Shown piece by piece: positions 1 through 8,920 of a DNA stretch of 64,000 nt. The notes under the pieces were generated by a model. The model ran no database searches, was not told the origin of the DNA, and saw only the letters and a list, made by a program, of their open reading frames with translations. The stretch comes from Belnapia sp. F-4-1 (GTDB taxonomy: Bacteria > Pseudomonadota > Alphaproteobacteria > Acetobacterales > Acetobacteraceae). Within the stretch, counting starts at the first letter, position 1, and the number at the start of each line of letters is the position of its first letter. The stretch is from the NCBI RefSeq assembly GCF_000802185.1, contig NZ_KN676113.1, forward strand, positions 654,581-718,580, read 5' to 3'. Made by a program: the position numbers and the translations under genes.

Positions 1-771
1 GACGCGGGCTTCCTTGGCGATCACCGCCTCCTCGGCGGTCTCGGTGGCCTCGATGGTGCGGTCCTGGAACAGGGCGTCAGCACCGGTGACCGGACGGTCG
101 ACCACGCGGCGCTCCACATCGACATGCTCCTGGTGCAGCATCACCTGCTCGCTCACAGGCGTCTCGACCACATAGGAGCGCACCCGGACCCGCCCGCGCT
201 CCACATCGCGCTTACCGACCCGCAGGTTTTCCTCGACGATCGGGATCACCTCCTCGCCCCCAACACGGGCCGTCGTGGTGGCCGCTGCGGTCGCCGGCGC
301 GACAGCGCGCGTGGTGGAACCCACGACGGTGCCCGTGGCGGCGACACCGAGCCCGGCTGCGGCTGGCACGCTGGCCACCGTGGCATCCGGGGCGACAGCC
401 TGGGTACCCGTCCAGCCTTCCTGCCGCCACTCGGCTTCCCGGGTGTCGAGGTCCACCGCGCCGTGGCCCTCAAGGACATCCATGGCCTGCTCGAGCTTGC
501 CTTCCTCAACCGTCGCCGACACCACGATGGAACCGCGGCGCATCCCCTCCGCATAAGTCGTCCGATCCTCGTCGGGGACGAAGAGGTCCTTCAGCGACGC
601 CCAGAACCCGGTATCGGTGGAGGCGGCAGCCGTTTCACCGGCTGTCGGGGTTGCGTCAGCCGCATGCATCTGAATGTCACTGCTGGCAATGCCCAGTTGC
701 TGCGTGAGTTGCTGAACGGCGGCGTCCGCATGGGCGCGATCGTCAAACATGGCGGTGATAGTACGTGACAT
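1..771 (-). CDS. YflT/DUF2382 (YsnF/AvaK-type) stress protein, C-terminus beyond the window
   Basis: The reading frame is open from ATG at 771 to base 1 (257 codons seen) and continues past the left edge. The N-terminus (MSRTITAMFDDRAHADAAV) matches the general-stress YflT-like domain, which spans about residues 1-110. An Ala/Thr/Val-rich linker covers about 125-168. A DUF2382 domain begins near residue 170 with the hallmark EEVIPIVEENLRVGKRDVE. A strong Shine-Dalgarno (GGAGAGAG) lies 5-12 bases before the ATG. Proteins of this family accompany CsbD and small membrane proteins in stress-induced clusters, as here. The molecular function is unknown. The total length and any C-terminal domain cannot be judged. 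Confidence 0.85.
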   Translation of the reverse strand, partial: MSRTITAMFDDRAHADAAVQQLTQQLGIASSDIQMHAADATPTAGETAAASTDTGFWASLKDLFVPDEDRTTYAEGMRRGSIVVSATVEEGKLEQAMDVLEGHGAVDLDTREAEWRQEGWTGTQAVAPDATVASVPAAAGLGVAATGTVVGSTTRAVAPATAAATTTARVGGEEVIPIVEENLRVGKRDVERGRVRVRSYVVETPVSEQVMLHQEHVDVERRVVDRPVTGADALFQDRTIEATETAEEAVIAKEARV

Positions 772-840
772 GGTGATCTCTCTCCTGCAGTGGTTGGTGC
801 ACTTGTCCATTCCAGCGGACGGAGGCGCTGCCCCTGCCGC

Positions 841-1080
841 CGGCATTCGGTCGATCGCAGCACGCCAAACCCGCCGATCGACAATCAGGATTTCCTCGAC
901 CATCGGGACAACGAGGACGTCGCCCTCCCGGCGGTTTTGCAGCGGCTCGCTCACGGCGCGGTCGATCCGCATGCGCCCGCAGCACGTCCTCGACCGCGCA
1001 CCTGCTGACGTGCGGAACTTCCTCGGCCAAGGGGTACGACCTGTTCGGTTACGACTCCGACCGCAAAGTCATCCAAAGGC
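841..1080 (-). pseudogene. Decayed DUF2382 domain fragment
   Basis: Three reading frames in succession carry pieces of one DUF2382 domain. Around 1057-1034 the frame reads VVTEQVVP. Around 1034-963 it reads PLAEEVPHVSRCAVEDVLR. Around 960-860 it reads REGDVLVVPMVEEILIVDRR, the most conserved block of the domain. At least two frameshifts separate them and no start codon with a ribosome site is evident. The last piece is in frame with the intact DUF2382 gene that begins at 771. The likely history is a tandem paralogue that has been lost. A sequencing error is a less likely alternative because two shifts would be needed. Confidence 0.6.
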
Positions 1081-1116
1081 GCCACGGCATTGCCGTGGCA
1101 GCCTCCGGTGTTGTTC

Positions 1117-2067
1117 TCAGGCGACGCGCCGGGTGGTCCGGAACGTCAGCAGGTCGCGGGTGCCGCGGCGGGCGCCGAGCACTGCGGCAATGGCACCCAG
1201 CAGCATGATGCCGAAGACCGAAAAGGCAGCGATCGACGTACCGGAAGCAGCGGTGTCGGCAGCACGGCGGGCCGTTTCCTCAGCCTGGCGCGCAGCCTGG
1301 GCGGCTTGCTGCTCGGCCTGCGCGACGCGCGCCTGAGCGTCCTGCGGGCTGATGTTGTATTCGGCTGCCACAAGCTGGTTCAGGCGTTCGCGGTCCGCCT
1401 GCGACAGCTGGCCATCCGTCACCCGCTTGCCGGCAAGCTGTCCCATCTCGGCCTTGCGCTGGTCGGACGTCATCGCGGCCGGATTGCCACCGGTCCCGCT
1501 CAGCGCGCTCTGCACGCGGTCGGTGACGCTCTGGGCCATCGATTGCAGCGTCCCGTTGCTCGTGCGGTCAGCAGCCTGCTGACCCACCGCCGACGCTGCG
1601 GAGCCGGCACCCGATGCCACGCTGCCCAGCAAGCTGGAAGCTCCGGAGGTGGCGGTGGAGGCAATGCCGGAGACGACGTTGCCCAGCAACACGGCGGAGA
1701 TGAGGAAGGTAGTGCCCCACACGGCCAAGCCGTGCAGCGTGCCGTCGGTGTTGTCGGCAGTGCCGGACAGGCGCGCGGCGACGTACCCGCCGACTGCGAG
1801 ACCGATCAGGTTGGACACCAGCAGCCAGATGGCTGCGCCGATGCCGAAAGACGATGCGGATGGTGTTCCACGCGCCGTGGCATCGACCGTGGTGGCGCCC
1901 ACGCCGGCGCCCAAGGCGTTCAGCATCAGGCCGATGGCCACCGCCACAATGGCACCAGCGATGATCGCGCCCCAGGAGATGCGTGAGGGCAGCGACGGTG
2001 CGCCCTCCGGGAGAGCCGCGGCGGCGGCGGCGCCATCATAAGTGCCGGTCGTGGTTCGGGTCTGCAT
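1117..2067 (-). CDS. Ala-rich four-span membrane protein of the stress cluster
   Basis: The 316-residue product has hydrophobic segments at about residues 32-56, 75-101, 115-139 and 275-298. The stretch at about 205-270 is Ala/Gln/Arg-rich and strongly helical (repeated QAEQQAAQAARQAEETARR-like heptads), probably a coiled coil outside the membrane. Proteins like this are often labelled PhnA-like in alphaproteobacteria, but I see no PhnA zinc motif and the label has no functional support. It lies between DUF2382 and CsbD genes on the same strand, which suggests a shared role in envelope or general stress. It is not an enzyme that I can recognise. Confidence 0.75.
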   Translation of the reverse strand: MQTRTTTGTYDGAAAAAALPEGAPSLPSRISWGAIIAGAIVAVAIGLMLNALGAGVGATTVDATARGTPSASSFGIGAAIWLLVSNLIGLAVGGYVAARLSGTADNTDGTLHGLAVWGTTFLISAVLLGNVVSGIASTATSGASSLLGSVASGAGSAASAVGQQAADRTSNGTLQSMAQSVTDRVQSALSGTGGNPAAMTSDQRKAEMGQLAGKRVTDGQLSQADRERLNQLVAAEYNISPQDAQARVAQAEQQAAQAARQAEETARRAADTAASGTSIAAFSVFGIMLLGAIAAVLGARRGTRDLLTFRTTRRVA

Positions 2068-2207
2068 ATTCGAGGTTCCTTTGCTTCAATAAGCACGGTG
2101 GTGCGGTCGTTGAAGACCGGCGATGCGCATCTCGACAGGGCATGCGTATGCTGCCGGTTCGGCAAACACCGGACCGGCGAAGTTGATTTTGTGTCGCCGT
2201 GAAAATG

Positions 2208-2390
2208 CTACTTGTCGGTTGCGTCCCGCACGGCGTCCTTCGCACCGCCCGCGGTGTTCTGGGCCTTGCCCTTGACCTTCTCGGCGGCGCCTTCGGCCTC
2301 AGTCCTGGTGTTGCCGGTAAGCTTCCCAATGGCTTCCTTGATGGAGCCCTTCACCTGCTTGGCCGCGCCCGCAACGCGATTGCTGTCCAT
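2208..2390 (-). CDS. CsbD family small stress protein
   Basis: The 60-residue product (MDSNRVAGAAKQVKGSIKEA to the end) is a complete CsbD domain. It shows the typical repeated A-K-x-x-K-G-x-x-K/E-A pattern and the N-terminal N-R-v-x-G-x-x-K-q-x-K-G signature. The ATG at 2390 is preceded by AGGGAGG, which fixes the start. The frame stays open further upstream, but that longer version has no family similarity. CsbD proteins are short, hydrophilic and induced by stress in many bacteria; their mechanism is unknown. Placement beside the DUF2382 and membrane-protein genes on the same strand supports a stress module. Confidence 0.9.
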   Translation of the reverse strand: MDSNRVAGAAKQVKGSIKEAIGKLTGNTRTEAEGAAEKVKGKAQNTAGGAKDAVRDATDK

Positions 2391-2610
2391 CCGGCCCTCC
2401 CTGAGGCGCCTCGGCTGGAACCAGGATTGGTAAGCCACGGCGCTGTCCGCATAACCGCGGTCGCAACCCGGAGTTCGGCAAACGGCCAAGCAATCGGCCA
2501 GGACGAGTGGTATGCCTGCACTAGCCTGGTGGGGGTAGAGCACTAGTGCCCAGTGACCGGGCTGTTCCCCAGGCCTTGCCATCGACCAGGAGCGCCACGG
2601 TTCGCTGACT

Positions 2611-4122
2611 TTAATCTGACCTATTGGGCGACTTCGGCATCTTGGGCGGAGGCCCCCCATCGAAGCCGCGCTCACGGGCCCAGATGACCAATGCGGTTCG
2701 GCTGTTCACTCCGGTTCGCCGATAGAGCGAGGCGACGTGGTTACGCACGGTGTTGGGGGCGATCCCAAGCTTGCGGGCGATGGAGGGGTCCGCCATGCCA
2801 CGGCACACCAGGGTCAGCACCTCGCGCGCTCGCTGCGGCAAGTCGCCGAGTTCGGCGACGCCTTGAGGTGCATCAAATCGTCGGAGCTTGGCCAGCTTCT
2901 CCAGCACGACCTGGCTGAACCAGGTCGTGTCCTGCATCACGGCCTCGATCGCCGCAACGACCTCCGAATCGGTGCGGCGCCGCTCAGCGACATCCTGTGC
3001 TATGACCAGAACACACGGATGGTTCCCGACGGTCATCGCCTCGGCGGACACGAGGCAGTCGAACACGCCGCCCTCCTTGGTACGCAGTTTCATCCCAAGG
3101 CGGCGCACCGAGCCATCGCAATGAATTTTCTGCTCCAGCGCCTCGCCCGCCCGTTTATCGGACCACAACCCGATCTCGTCCGCACTCTTGCCAACCAGCT
3201 CCGCTTCGGCGTAGCCGCATTCCCGGGTGAACGCGTCATTGACGAGCATGATGCGGCAGCCGGCTCGCGCAGCAACGAAGGTCGGCACGGGCGTAAGACG
3301 GAACGCCGTGGCGAAGCTGGCTTCGCTCTGGCGCAACGCATCTTCGGTCAGCTTGTGACGCTCCAGATCGACGAAGCTGAAGAGCATGCAAGGCGTGTCG
3401 CCGATCTCGATCGGTTGTCCGGCGACGATGACCCGCTTCTCGCCACCGCGGGACAGCTGCAGCACCGCTTCCATCTGCGGGATGGTGCGCCCATTCTGCA
3501 GGCGCTCGATAGCCAGCTCCCGGCGGGCAGCACCTTCGAGCACGTCGATCTCGTAAGCCGAGCGTCCAAGTACCTGATCCTCGGAGTAGCCGGTCATTTC
3601 CAGGAAGCCGCGATTGACTTTGACGTGGCGATGATCCGACAAGCGCATGATCACGGCGGGTGCGGGGTTGGCAGCGAAGGTCGTCTCGAAGCGCTCCTCC
3701 GCATCGAAGCGCTCGCTCTCGTCATTCAGGATCAGCACCAGGCAGTCCGGGACACCAGCGGCATCGTTGAGCACGAGGCTGCGGATGCGATGGGTCCATT
3801 GCGCCTTGTTTTGTCCAGCCGGCGCCACCTCGACTATCACCTCGTCAAAGGCCTCGCCCGCCAACACTCGCTCCATCGGATAATGGCCCTTCGGCAGGTG
3901 GTGCCGGTTGCGGTAGCGCAACTCAAACCGCTCGCGGTACTCCGAGACAGTTGCGCCCAGCTCGACGATCTCGCGCACCCCGTGCATCTCGAGCGCGGCC
4001 CTGTTCGCCCAGGAGATACGCTGGTTGGGTTCGAAGAGGATGACCCCGTCCTGCAGTGCCGCGAGTATGAGTCGCAGCTGTTGCTGGTCGACGTGGTCTT
4101 GCGCGGGCAGCTCTGACATCAC
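2611..4122 (-). CDS. Three-PAS LuxR-type transcriptional regulator
   Basis: The 503-residue protein has three PAS-like sensor segments at about residues 15-130, 140-255 and 265-385. They show typical strings such as ILFEPNQRISWANRAAL, VKVNRGFLEMTGYSEDQVLG and MLVNDAFTRECGYAEAELVG. The C-terminus (about 425-490) is a LuxR/NarL-type helix-turn-helix with REVLTLVCRGMADPSIARKL and NTVRNHVASLYRRTGV. There is no histidine-kinase or receiver domain and no membrane segment, so it probably senses a cytoplasmic ligand or redox cofactor and binds DNA directly. Two adjacent ATG codons open the frame, with GGAGCG upstream. The target genes are unknown; the neighbouring stress cluster reads in the same direction downstream of it. 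Confidence 0.88.
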   Translation of the reverse strand: MMSELPAQDHVDQQQLRLILAALQDGVILFEPNQRISWANRAALEMHGVREIVELGATVSEYRERFELRYRNRHHLPKGHYPMERVLAGEAFDEVIVEVAPAGQNKAQWTHRIRSLVLNDAAGVPDCLVLILNDESERFDAEERFETTFAANPAPAVIMRLSDHRHVKVNRGFLEMTGYSEDQVLGRSAYEIDVLEGAARRELAIERLQNGRTIPQMEAVLQLSRGGEKRVIVAGQPIEIGDTPCMLFSFVDLERHKLTEDALRQSEASFATAFRLTPVPTFVAARAGCRIMLVNDAFTRECGYAEAELVGKSADEIGLWSDKRAGEALEQKIHCDGSVRRLGMKLRTKEGGVFDCLVSAEAMTVGNHPCVLVIAQDVAERRRTDSEVVAAIEAVMQDTTWFSQVVLEKLAKLRRFDAPQGVAELGDLPQRAREVLTLVCRGMADPSIARKLGIAPNTVRNHVASLYRRTGVNSRTALVIWARERGFDGGPPPKMPKSPNRSD

Positions 4123-4701
4123 TGGCGCTCCATGCGTCTGGCGCTGTTACCCGAACCGCGTTCCAGCGGCCAGGAACAGCATTGGCGCATGGGTGGGTCG
4201 TTGGCCTGAGGTTGAACAGCTATCGCGGCATCGCACCTTTCTCGGTTTCTGATGATCCGTTCTATTTTCGGTCGAGCCAGGAAGGCTCGGTCCGTCATCC
4301 TGCAGAGCTCGTAGATGCCGCCAAGCGCGGCGTATTTCGCCTGCAACACGTTCAACGGCTACAGGCCGGCAACGATAACCGGCTGGGGCCGCCGCGCGGC
4401 ATTGCAAACTTCGCGGCCTATGGCCGAAACGAAGCGGCTGGATCTGGTACCTGTTGCCGAGCACGGCGGTGCCCGCATCGCGGCTTTCCGAATCTGGCGG
4501 AAGGCGCCGTGCGGCCGGACGCGTTCATCGGCCGAACAATTCGACGATGTCGCAGGCGGACATGATCATCATTGCCTCTGGTGATGGAGACGATGCGGCC
4601 AACTCCCCCATATTCCCGCATGACGAGGGCCGCATCGAGCATGTCGAGGCCGCCCGGCTTTTCAGGCAGACCGCATCTTTCATCCTTGGACGACCTCTAC
4701 C
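4123..4701. other. Gene-poor interval with a possible decayed small ORF on the minus strand
   Basis: No intact gene is convincing here. On the minus strand, about 4440 down to 4119, one frame reads protein-like text (RRPQPVIVAGL, stop, PLNVLQAKYAALGGIYEL) interrupted by a single TAG near 4345. If the stop is a mutation of a sense codon, this would be a small helical protein of about 100 residues. I do not recognise the family. All other frames are low-complexity shadows. Confidence 0.3.
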
Positions 4702-5724
4702 ATGAAGAAAATCGGCTTTCTTTCCTTTGGTCACTGGGCACCCTCGCCCCAGTCCGGCACCCGCTCCGCCGCTGATGCGCTGCTGCAGTCCATCGAACTC
4801 GCCGTCGCGGCGGAGGAGCTGGGGGCAGACGGCGCCTATGTCCGCGTCCACCACTTCGCCCGCCAGCTCGCCGCGCCCTTCCCTCTCCTCGCCGCCATGG
4901 GGGCGAAGACCCACCGTATCGAGCTCGGCACCGCCGTCATCGACATGCGCTACGAGAACCCGCTCTACATGGCCGAGGATGCCGGCGCGGCCGACCTCAT
5001 CAGCGGTGGCCGCCTCCAGCTTGGCCTCAGCCGTGGCTCGCCCGAGCAGGTGATCGATGGCTGGCGCCATTTCGGCTATGCCCCATCCGAGGGTGAATCC
5101 GATGCCGATCTGGGCCGCCGCCATGCAGAGGTCTTCCTCGAGGTTTTGCGTGGCCAGGGCTTCGCCCGCCCCAACCCGCGGCCGATGTTCCCCAACCCGC
5201 CGGGCCTGTTGCGCCTCGAGCCATATGCGGAGGGGCTGCGCGAGCGCATCTGGTGGGGCTCCGGCTCCAACGCCACCGCCATATGGGCGGCGCGGCAGGG
5301 GATGAACCTGCAAAGCTCTACCCTCAAGGACGACGAGACGGGCGAGCCCTTCCACATCCAGCAGGCGAAGCAGATCCAGGCCTATCGCGCTGCCTGGGCG
5401 GAAGCCGGCCATGCCCGCACGCCACGTATCTCGGTAAGCCGCAGCATCTTCCCGCTGCTGGATGACCGCGACCGTGCCTATTTCGGCCGGGGCGGCAAGG
5501 AAAGCGATCAGGTCGGCTTTATCGACGAGAAAACCCGCGCCATCTTCGGCCGCGGCTACGCCGCCGAGCCCGAGGCGCTGGTCGCGCAACTCCGCGCGGA
5601 TGAGGCGGTCGCCGAGGCGGACACACTCCTGCTGACCGTTCCGAACCAGCTCGGCGTCGAATACTGTGCTCACGTCATCGAGGGCATCCTGAAGCACGTC
5701 GCCCCGGCACTCGGGTGGCGCTGA
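4702..5724 (+). CDS. LLM-class (luciferase-like) flavin-dependent oxidoreductase
   Basis: The 340-residue product has the bacterial luciferase-like TIM-barrel layout. An N-terminal strand (MKKIGFLSFGHW) is followed by AVAAEELGADGAYVRVHHFA, IELGTAVIDMRYENPLYMAE, and SGGRLQLGLSRGSPEQV, the usual flavin-barrel signature. Its length is normal for the family. Members use reduced FMN or F420 to oxidise diverse substrates; the substrate cannot be read from the sequence. It stands alone, with about 580 and 845 gene-poor bases on either side, so the context gives no pathway. A paralogue of the same superfamily lies at 31784-32899 but is not closely similar. Confidence 0.9.
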   Translation: MKKIGFLSFGHWAPSPQSGTRSAADALLQSIELAVAAEELGADGAYVRVHHFARQLAAPFPLLAAMGAKTHRIELGTAVIDMRYENPLYMAEDAGAADLISGGRLQLGLSRGSPEQVIDGWRHFGYAPSEGESDADLGRRHAEVFLEVLRGQGFARPNPRPMFPNPPGLLRLEPYAEGLRERIWWGSGSNATAIWAARQGMNLQSSTLKDDETGEPFHIQQAKQIQAYRAAWAEAGHARTPRISVSRSIFPLLDDRDRAYFGRGGKESDQVGFIDEKTRAIFGRGYAAEPEALVAQLRADEAVAEADTLLLTVPNQLGVEYCAHVIEGILKHVAPALGWR

Positions 5725-6569
5725 GGCCGGGGCCGCCCTCGCCTCAGCATCGAGACTTGGATGCTCAACAGCTCCGATCCCCGGCGCCGCCTCGCTGGAG
5801 ATCCCACCCGCCTCGCCGAGGGCTGGCCACAGGGTTCTATCAAAGACCTCATGCGATGAGCGCTGGCGGAGGCAGGTCACGTCCGAGCTTTCGCAGGCAA
5901 GAGGGCTGCGAGCAACGCTTGCTGTCCAGGGTTCTGCCAGCGCTCGCGCCTGATCCGGGGCCGTGAGGTTAGGGCTCGCGCCCATCGAACGAGGTGACAA
6001 GTCCATGCAACACGGTGGCACGGACGGGCGGTTTGCCATCCGTGCACGATCGATCGGCCTTTGCTGTCGTCGACGGTCATCAGGCGGCTGCCGTCCGCGG
6101 AGACTTCAACAGCCTGCAGGAGGTCCTGACCAGCGACGGCAGCAAAATTGCCGCAATAGTCGCGGCTTTCAAAGCATGGGCCATGATGCGCTGATCGGTC
6201 CCGGCTGGCATCATGCAGATGCTGCCAAGCGCACGATGCGTGCCAGCTTGGACCGCAACCTCGTAGTGATGTCACCATCCAGTGCCGTTGCGGTTCTGCC
6301 GGGAGGCTGTGCCTGCATAGTGATGCCAGGGCAAGCCAAGCCGTCGTGCGTCAAAATCTGCCAGGACGAGGCGCGATAGCGTTCACCACTCCCAGGATGC
6401 CGCCGAAGCTCATGACGGCGCAGGAAACTTGGCCGGAGAGCCTATCGATCATCACCATGGAGAGCCAACCCAGGCCATCGCCGGCACGACTGTAGACTGG
6501 CGTGGCTTCACCTTGTCGGATGACACCGACCGATCTGTTTCGTCCAGCGCAGCACCTTCTCGTTTCATT
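5725..6569. other. 845-base interval with no recognisable gene
   Basis: Several short frames are open on both strands but none has a ribosome site, family-like sequence or consistent codon use. One minus-strand frame contains LLQAVEVSADGSRLMTVDD, which looks protein-like, but it breaks into Arg/His-rich text at both ends. I see no tRNA, clear hairpin or repeat. The interval is best read as decayed or non-coding DNA. Confidence 0.4.
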
Positions 6570-7424
6570 CTACCAGCCGCCGCTGAGTTGCCACTGCAGG
6601 GCGACCGCAAGCTGATACCGCGGTGTGTCACGGGTCGTCCCAAACCCGGCAGCGATGCCCAGCACGACCCGGCCCCCGGGGAGCCGGTGGCGAAGTCCCG
6701 CCTGGATGAGGCTGTAATCGCGGTCGCCCCGCTCCTGCTGCTCCCTGGCATAAGTCAGAACGAGTGCGGTGGCAGGGGAGATTGCCTGACCGACGGAGGC
6801 ATTCAGCAGGTAGCGGTTCGGCCGCTCACCAGACTGTGGCTCCAGGCGAGCCACCCAGCCAATGTTGAGATGGGTGCCGATGGCCTGCTGCCCGAAAGGA
6901 AACGTCCTGCCTATCAGCGCCACGGCTTCGGTTTCATAAGCGGGTTTGCCACGCCCGTAGAGGGTCCGTATCCGCATCAGGCCCGCAATAGCGGGATACC
7001 CACCGCGTCCATCGCTGAACTCGTAGAGCGCCCCAATGCGGGTCGAGCCTCCCCATGCTGCCTGCCCACCGTTGTCTGACGAGCCGAGATCGTCGCTGAC
7101 AGTGCCCAGCTTTCGGCGGGTCTCGAGATTGCCATAGGCGCCAACCTGACCGATGCGAAGCTCCAAGCCTGGCACGACACCCATTGATAGCTGGGTCTCG
7201 GCGGCGCCGGTGTTGCGCACCGAACCTTGCCGCGCTCTCTCGTAAGCACCGACGAAAGCAGCCTCGGCTGCGCCGGGTTTGGCCGCGATGGGGTCGGTGA
7301 TCTGGAACGGATCGTCGGCAAGCTCAATCGGCTCTTCCACCGCCGCCATTGCGGGCGCGGCGGACGTGAAGTGCACGGCTGCCAGCAGTGCGGCAGCGCA
7401 GTTGCGGGGAGGAAGTCTGCACAT
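6570..7424 (-). CDS. Secreted, probably outer-membrane beta-barrel protein of unknown function
   Basis: Starting at ATG 7424, which has AGGGGGAA just upstream, the 284-residue product begins with a signal peptide (MCRLPPRNCAAALLAAVHF, cleavage probably after APAMA at about residue 27). The mature part alternates polar and hydrophobic residues in many short strands (for example LELRIGQVGAYGNLETRRKL and IGALYEFSDGR) and ends in ALQWQLSGGW, close to the aromatic ending of outer-membrane barrels. This resembles the transporter-like barrels often annotated as phenol-degradation MetA. The barrel reading is inference. Nothing nearby suggests a substrate. Confidence 0.7.
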   Translation of the reverse strand: MCRLPPRNCAAALLAAVHFTSAAPAMAAVEEPIELADDPFQITDPIAAKPGAAEAAFVGAYERARQGSVRNTGAAETQLSMGVVPGLELRIGQVGAYGNLETRRKLGTVSDDLGSSDNGGQAAWGGSTRIGALYEFSDGRGGYPAIAGLMRIRTLYGRGKPAYETEAVALIGRTFPFGQQAIGTHLNIGWVARLEPQSGERPNRYLLNASVGQAISPATALVLTYAREQQERGDRDYSLIQAGLRHRLPGGRVVLGIAAGFGTTRDTPRYQLAVALQWQLSGGW

Positions 7425-8121
7425 CCGGTTCCCCCTACCGGCTGACAGGCCTAGTTCGCAAGCGCAACCGAAAGATGTTCCCATGAAGGGCCGCAGGCAG
7501 GGGCCGCCGGTGGTGCTCAAGTTGGGCCTGCCGAAGCAGCAGGTGGCTTACACGGAACCGCGACGCGCAACAGGGAAGGCTGGGTTCGAGGTCCGTGGGT
7601 CGTGCCGGAAATAGACCATTACCTTTACCGGCGGCTGTTCGAGGGGCTTCGTCAAAGCTCCTGCCAGACGGCTCATCCAGCCGGTTGGAGCAGGCCGGTG
7701 GGTTGCCAGGACGAGGCCACATGGCTGGCCGAAGGCCAATGCTGAACCTGGACACCAAATCCAGGCGCCTCAGCATAGAGAGGACCTCGCCCTCCCGACC
7801 GACCTCCGCACCACAAACGGTGGTCGTCACCCTGGTGCACGTCGGGCTCGACAACGGTGATAGTCCCACCCAGGGCCGTCTCTTATGCCGAGGCAGGACA
7901 CCGGTTCATCCGGCACAACCCTCGTCATTCCCGCACAGTCCGAGGCGGGCCGCCCTCCGCCCAAGACGGACATCTGGTCCAGCACTTGCCAGCCGAAGGA
8001 TGTTGTGTCGCCAAGCGGCAGAAACCTCGGCGCATTCCTGATGCGATGAAGAAGGATGGCGAGCACCGACATGCTATCGGTTTGCCGCAACGCCTTTGGA
8101 AATACTCGCCATCCACCCTGA
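7425..8121. other. Gene-poor interval, possible trace of a histidine kinase
   Basis: No intact gene is supported. On the minus strand near 7875-7810 one frame reads ALGGTITVVEPDVHQGDDHR followed by LW. This resembles the G2 box region of histidine-kinase ATPase domains (LGG, small spacer, G-T-x-F-x-L-x-L-P). Flanking frames do not continue the domain, so at most it is a decayed scrap. The rest of the interval is featureless to me. Confidence 0.3.
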
Positions 8122-8775
8122 TCAGCCCGCGTTGTTGTCGACGGGGGTCCTGAGGAGCTGCTGCTCCCACAGATAGGCGATGCCGGTACCGCCGAGGTGC
8201 GAAACCAGCACATCGATCAGCTCTTCGACATGCTCGGTGCGGGCCCAGTCCCGCTGCCACTCGCCAGCCAGCGCCATCCAGGTCATGACGTTCGCGCCAG
8301 CCGAGATCATCCGCTGGATGGCGACCTCGTGAGCCTCGGTCGAAACCCCGCCCGACGCGTCGGTGATAACGGTCACGTCCCAGCCTTCGCCGAGGGCCTG
8401 GATGACAGGCATGGCGACGCAGACTTCGGTCCACAGGCCTGCGATGATCAATTGCTTGCGGTCGGTCGCCTTGACCAGGTCCACTACCTTCTTGTCCTCC
8501 CAGGTGTTCACCCAGGTCCGGTCGATCACGTCCTGATCCGGGAAGACGTCAGTGATCTGTTTGAAGAGAAGGCCACCACGAGCCGCAAGCACGCTCGTGA
8601 GGATAGTCGGAACCTTGAAAGCTTTTGCTAGCTTCGCCAACGCGGTCACGTTGTTGACCACAGCCTGAGGGTCGTGGCTGTTCACGTTTGCAAGTTGAAA
8701 CGCTTGATGATCGATTAAAACAAGGACTGAATCATCAGGACGAAGAAGCGAGTTAAGACCGTTACGAAATGTCAT
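8122..8775 (-). CDS. Isochorismatase-family (YcaC-like) hydrolase
   Basis: The 217-residue protein fits the isochorismatase/YcaC fold. Asp22 (VLIDHQ) and Cys119 (GLWTEVCVAMP) sit where the catalytic Asp and Cys nucleophile belong. The Lys of the triad is probably in WEDKKV around residues 92-97. Family members hydrolyse amides, nicotinamide-like substrates or isochorismate; YcaC-type proteins lack a proven substrate. The gene is divergent from a LysR-type gene at 8921 with a 26-base inverted repeat between them, so it is probably controlled by that regulator, or was before the regulator frame was broken. Confidence 0.9.
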   Translation of the reverse strand: MTFRNGLNSLLRPDDSVLVLIDHQAFQLANVNSHDPQAVVNNVTALAKLAKAFKVPTILTSVLAARGGLLFKQITDVFPDQDVIDRTWVNTWEDKKVVDLVKATDRKQLIIAGLWTEVCVAMPVIQALGEGWDVTVITDASGGVSTEAHEVAIQRMISAGANVMTWMALAGEWQRDWARTEHVEELIDVLVSHLGGTGIAYLWEQQLLRTPVDNNAG

Positions 8776-8815
8776 AGCTTTCCTCTCATGCGTTGTTAAA
8801 GATCGAGTTGTCGAA

Positions 8816-8841
8816 AGACATGCGCGTTTGCGCCAATGTCT
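8816..8841. promoter_or_regulatory. Imperfect inverted repeat in a divergent promoter region
   Basis: The arms AGACATGCGCG and CGCCAATGTCT match at 9 of 11 positions across a 4-base centre. They lie in the 145-base space between the divergent isochorismatase and LysR genes. A LysR-type regulator commonly binds such dyads in a shared divergent promoter. Assignment to this LysR is inference from position. Confidence 0.5.
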
Positions 8842-8920
8842 GCGAGAATAGTGTCATTGCAATCTTTATTGCGGTAGGCCTCACACATGACACACCGTGT
8901 CGCAGAATCGGGAACAGCGG

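Noticed and set aside
1090-2067. Long plus-strand ORFs antisense to the Ala-rich membrane protein gene, such as one of 298 codons at 1090-1986
   Set aside because: They are Arg/Gly/His-rich mirror frames of a GC-rich gene with no family sequence; the minus-strand gene has membrane segments and matches its neighbours.
4525-6039. 504-codon minus-strand ORF over the luciferase-like gene
   Set aside because: It is the antisense of a clearly recognisable family member at 4702-5724 and has shadow-type composition.
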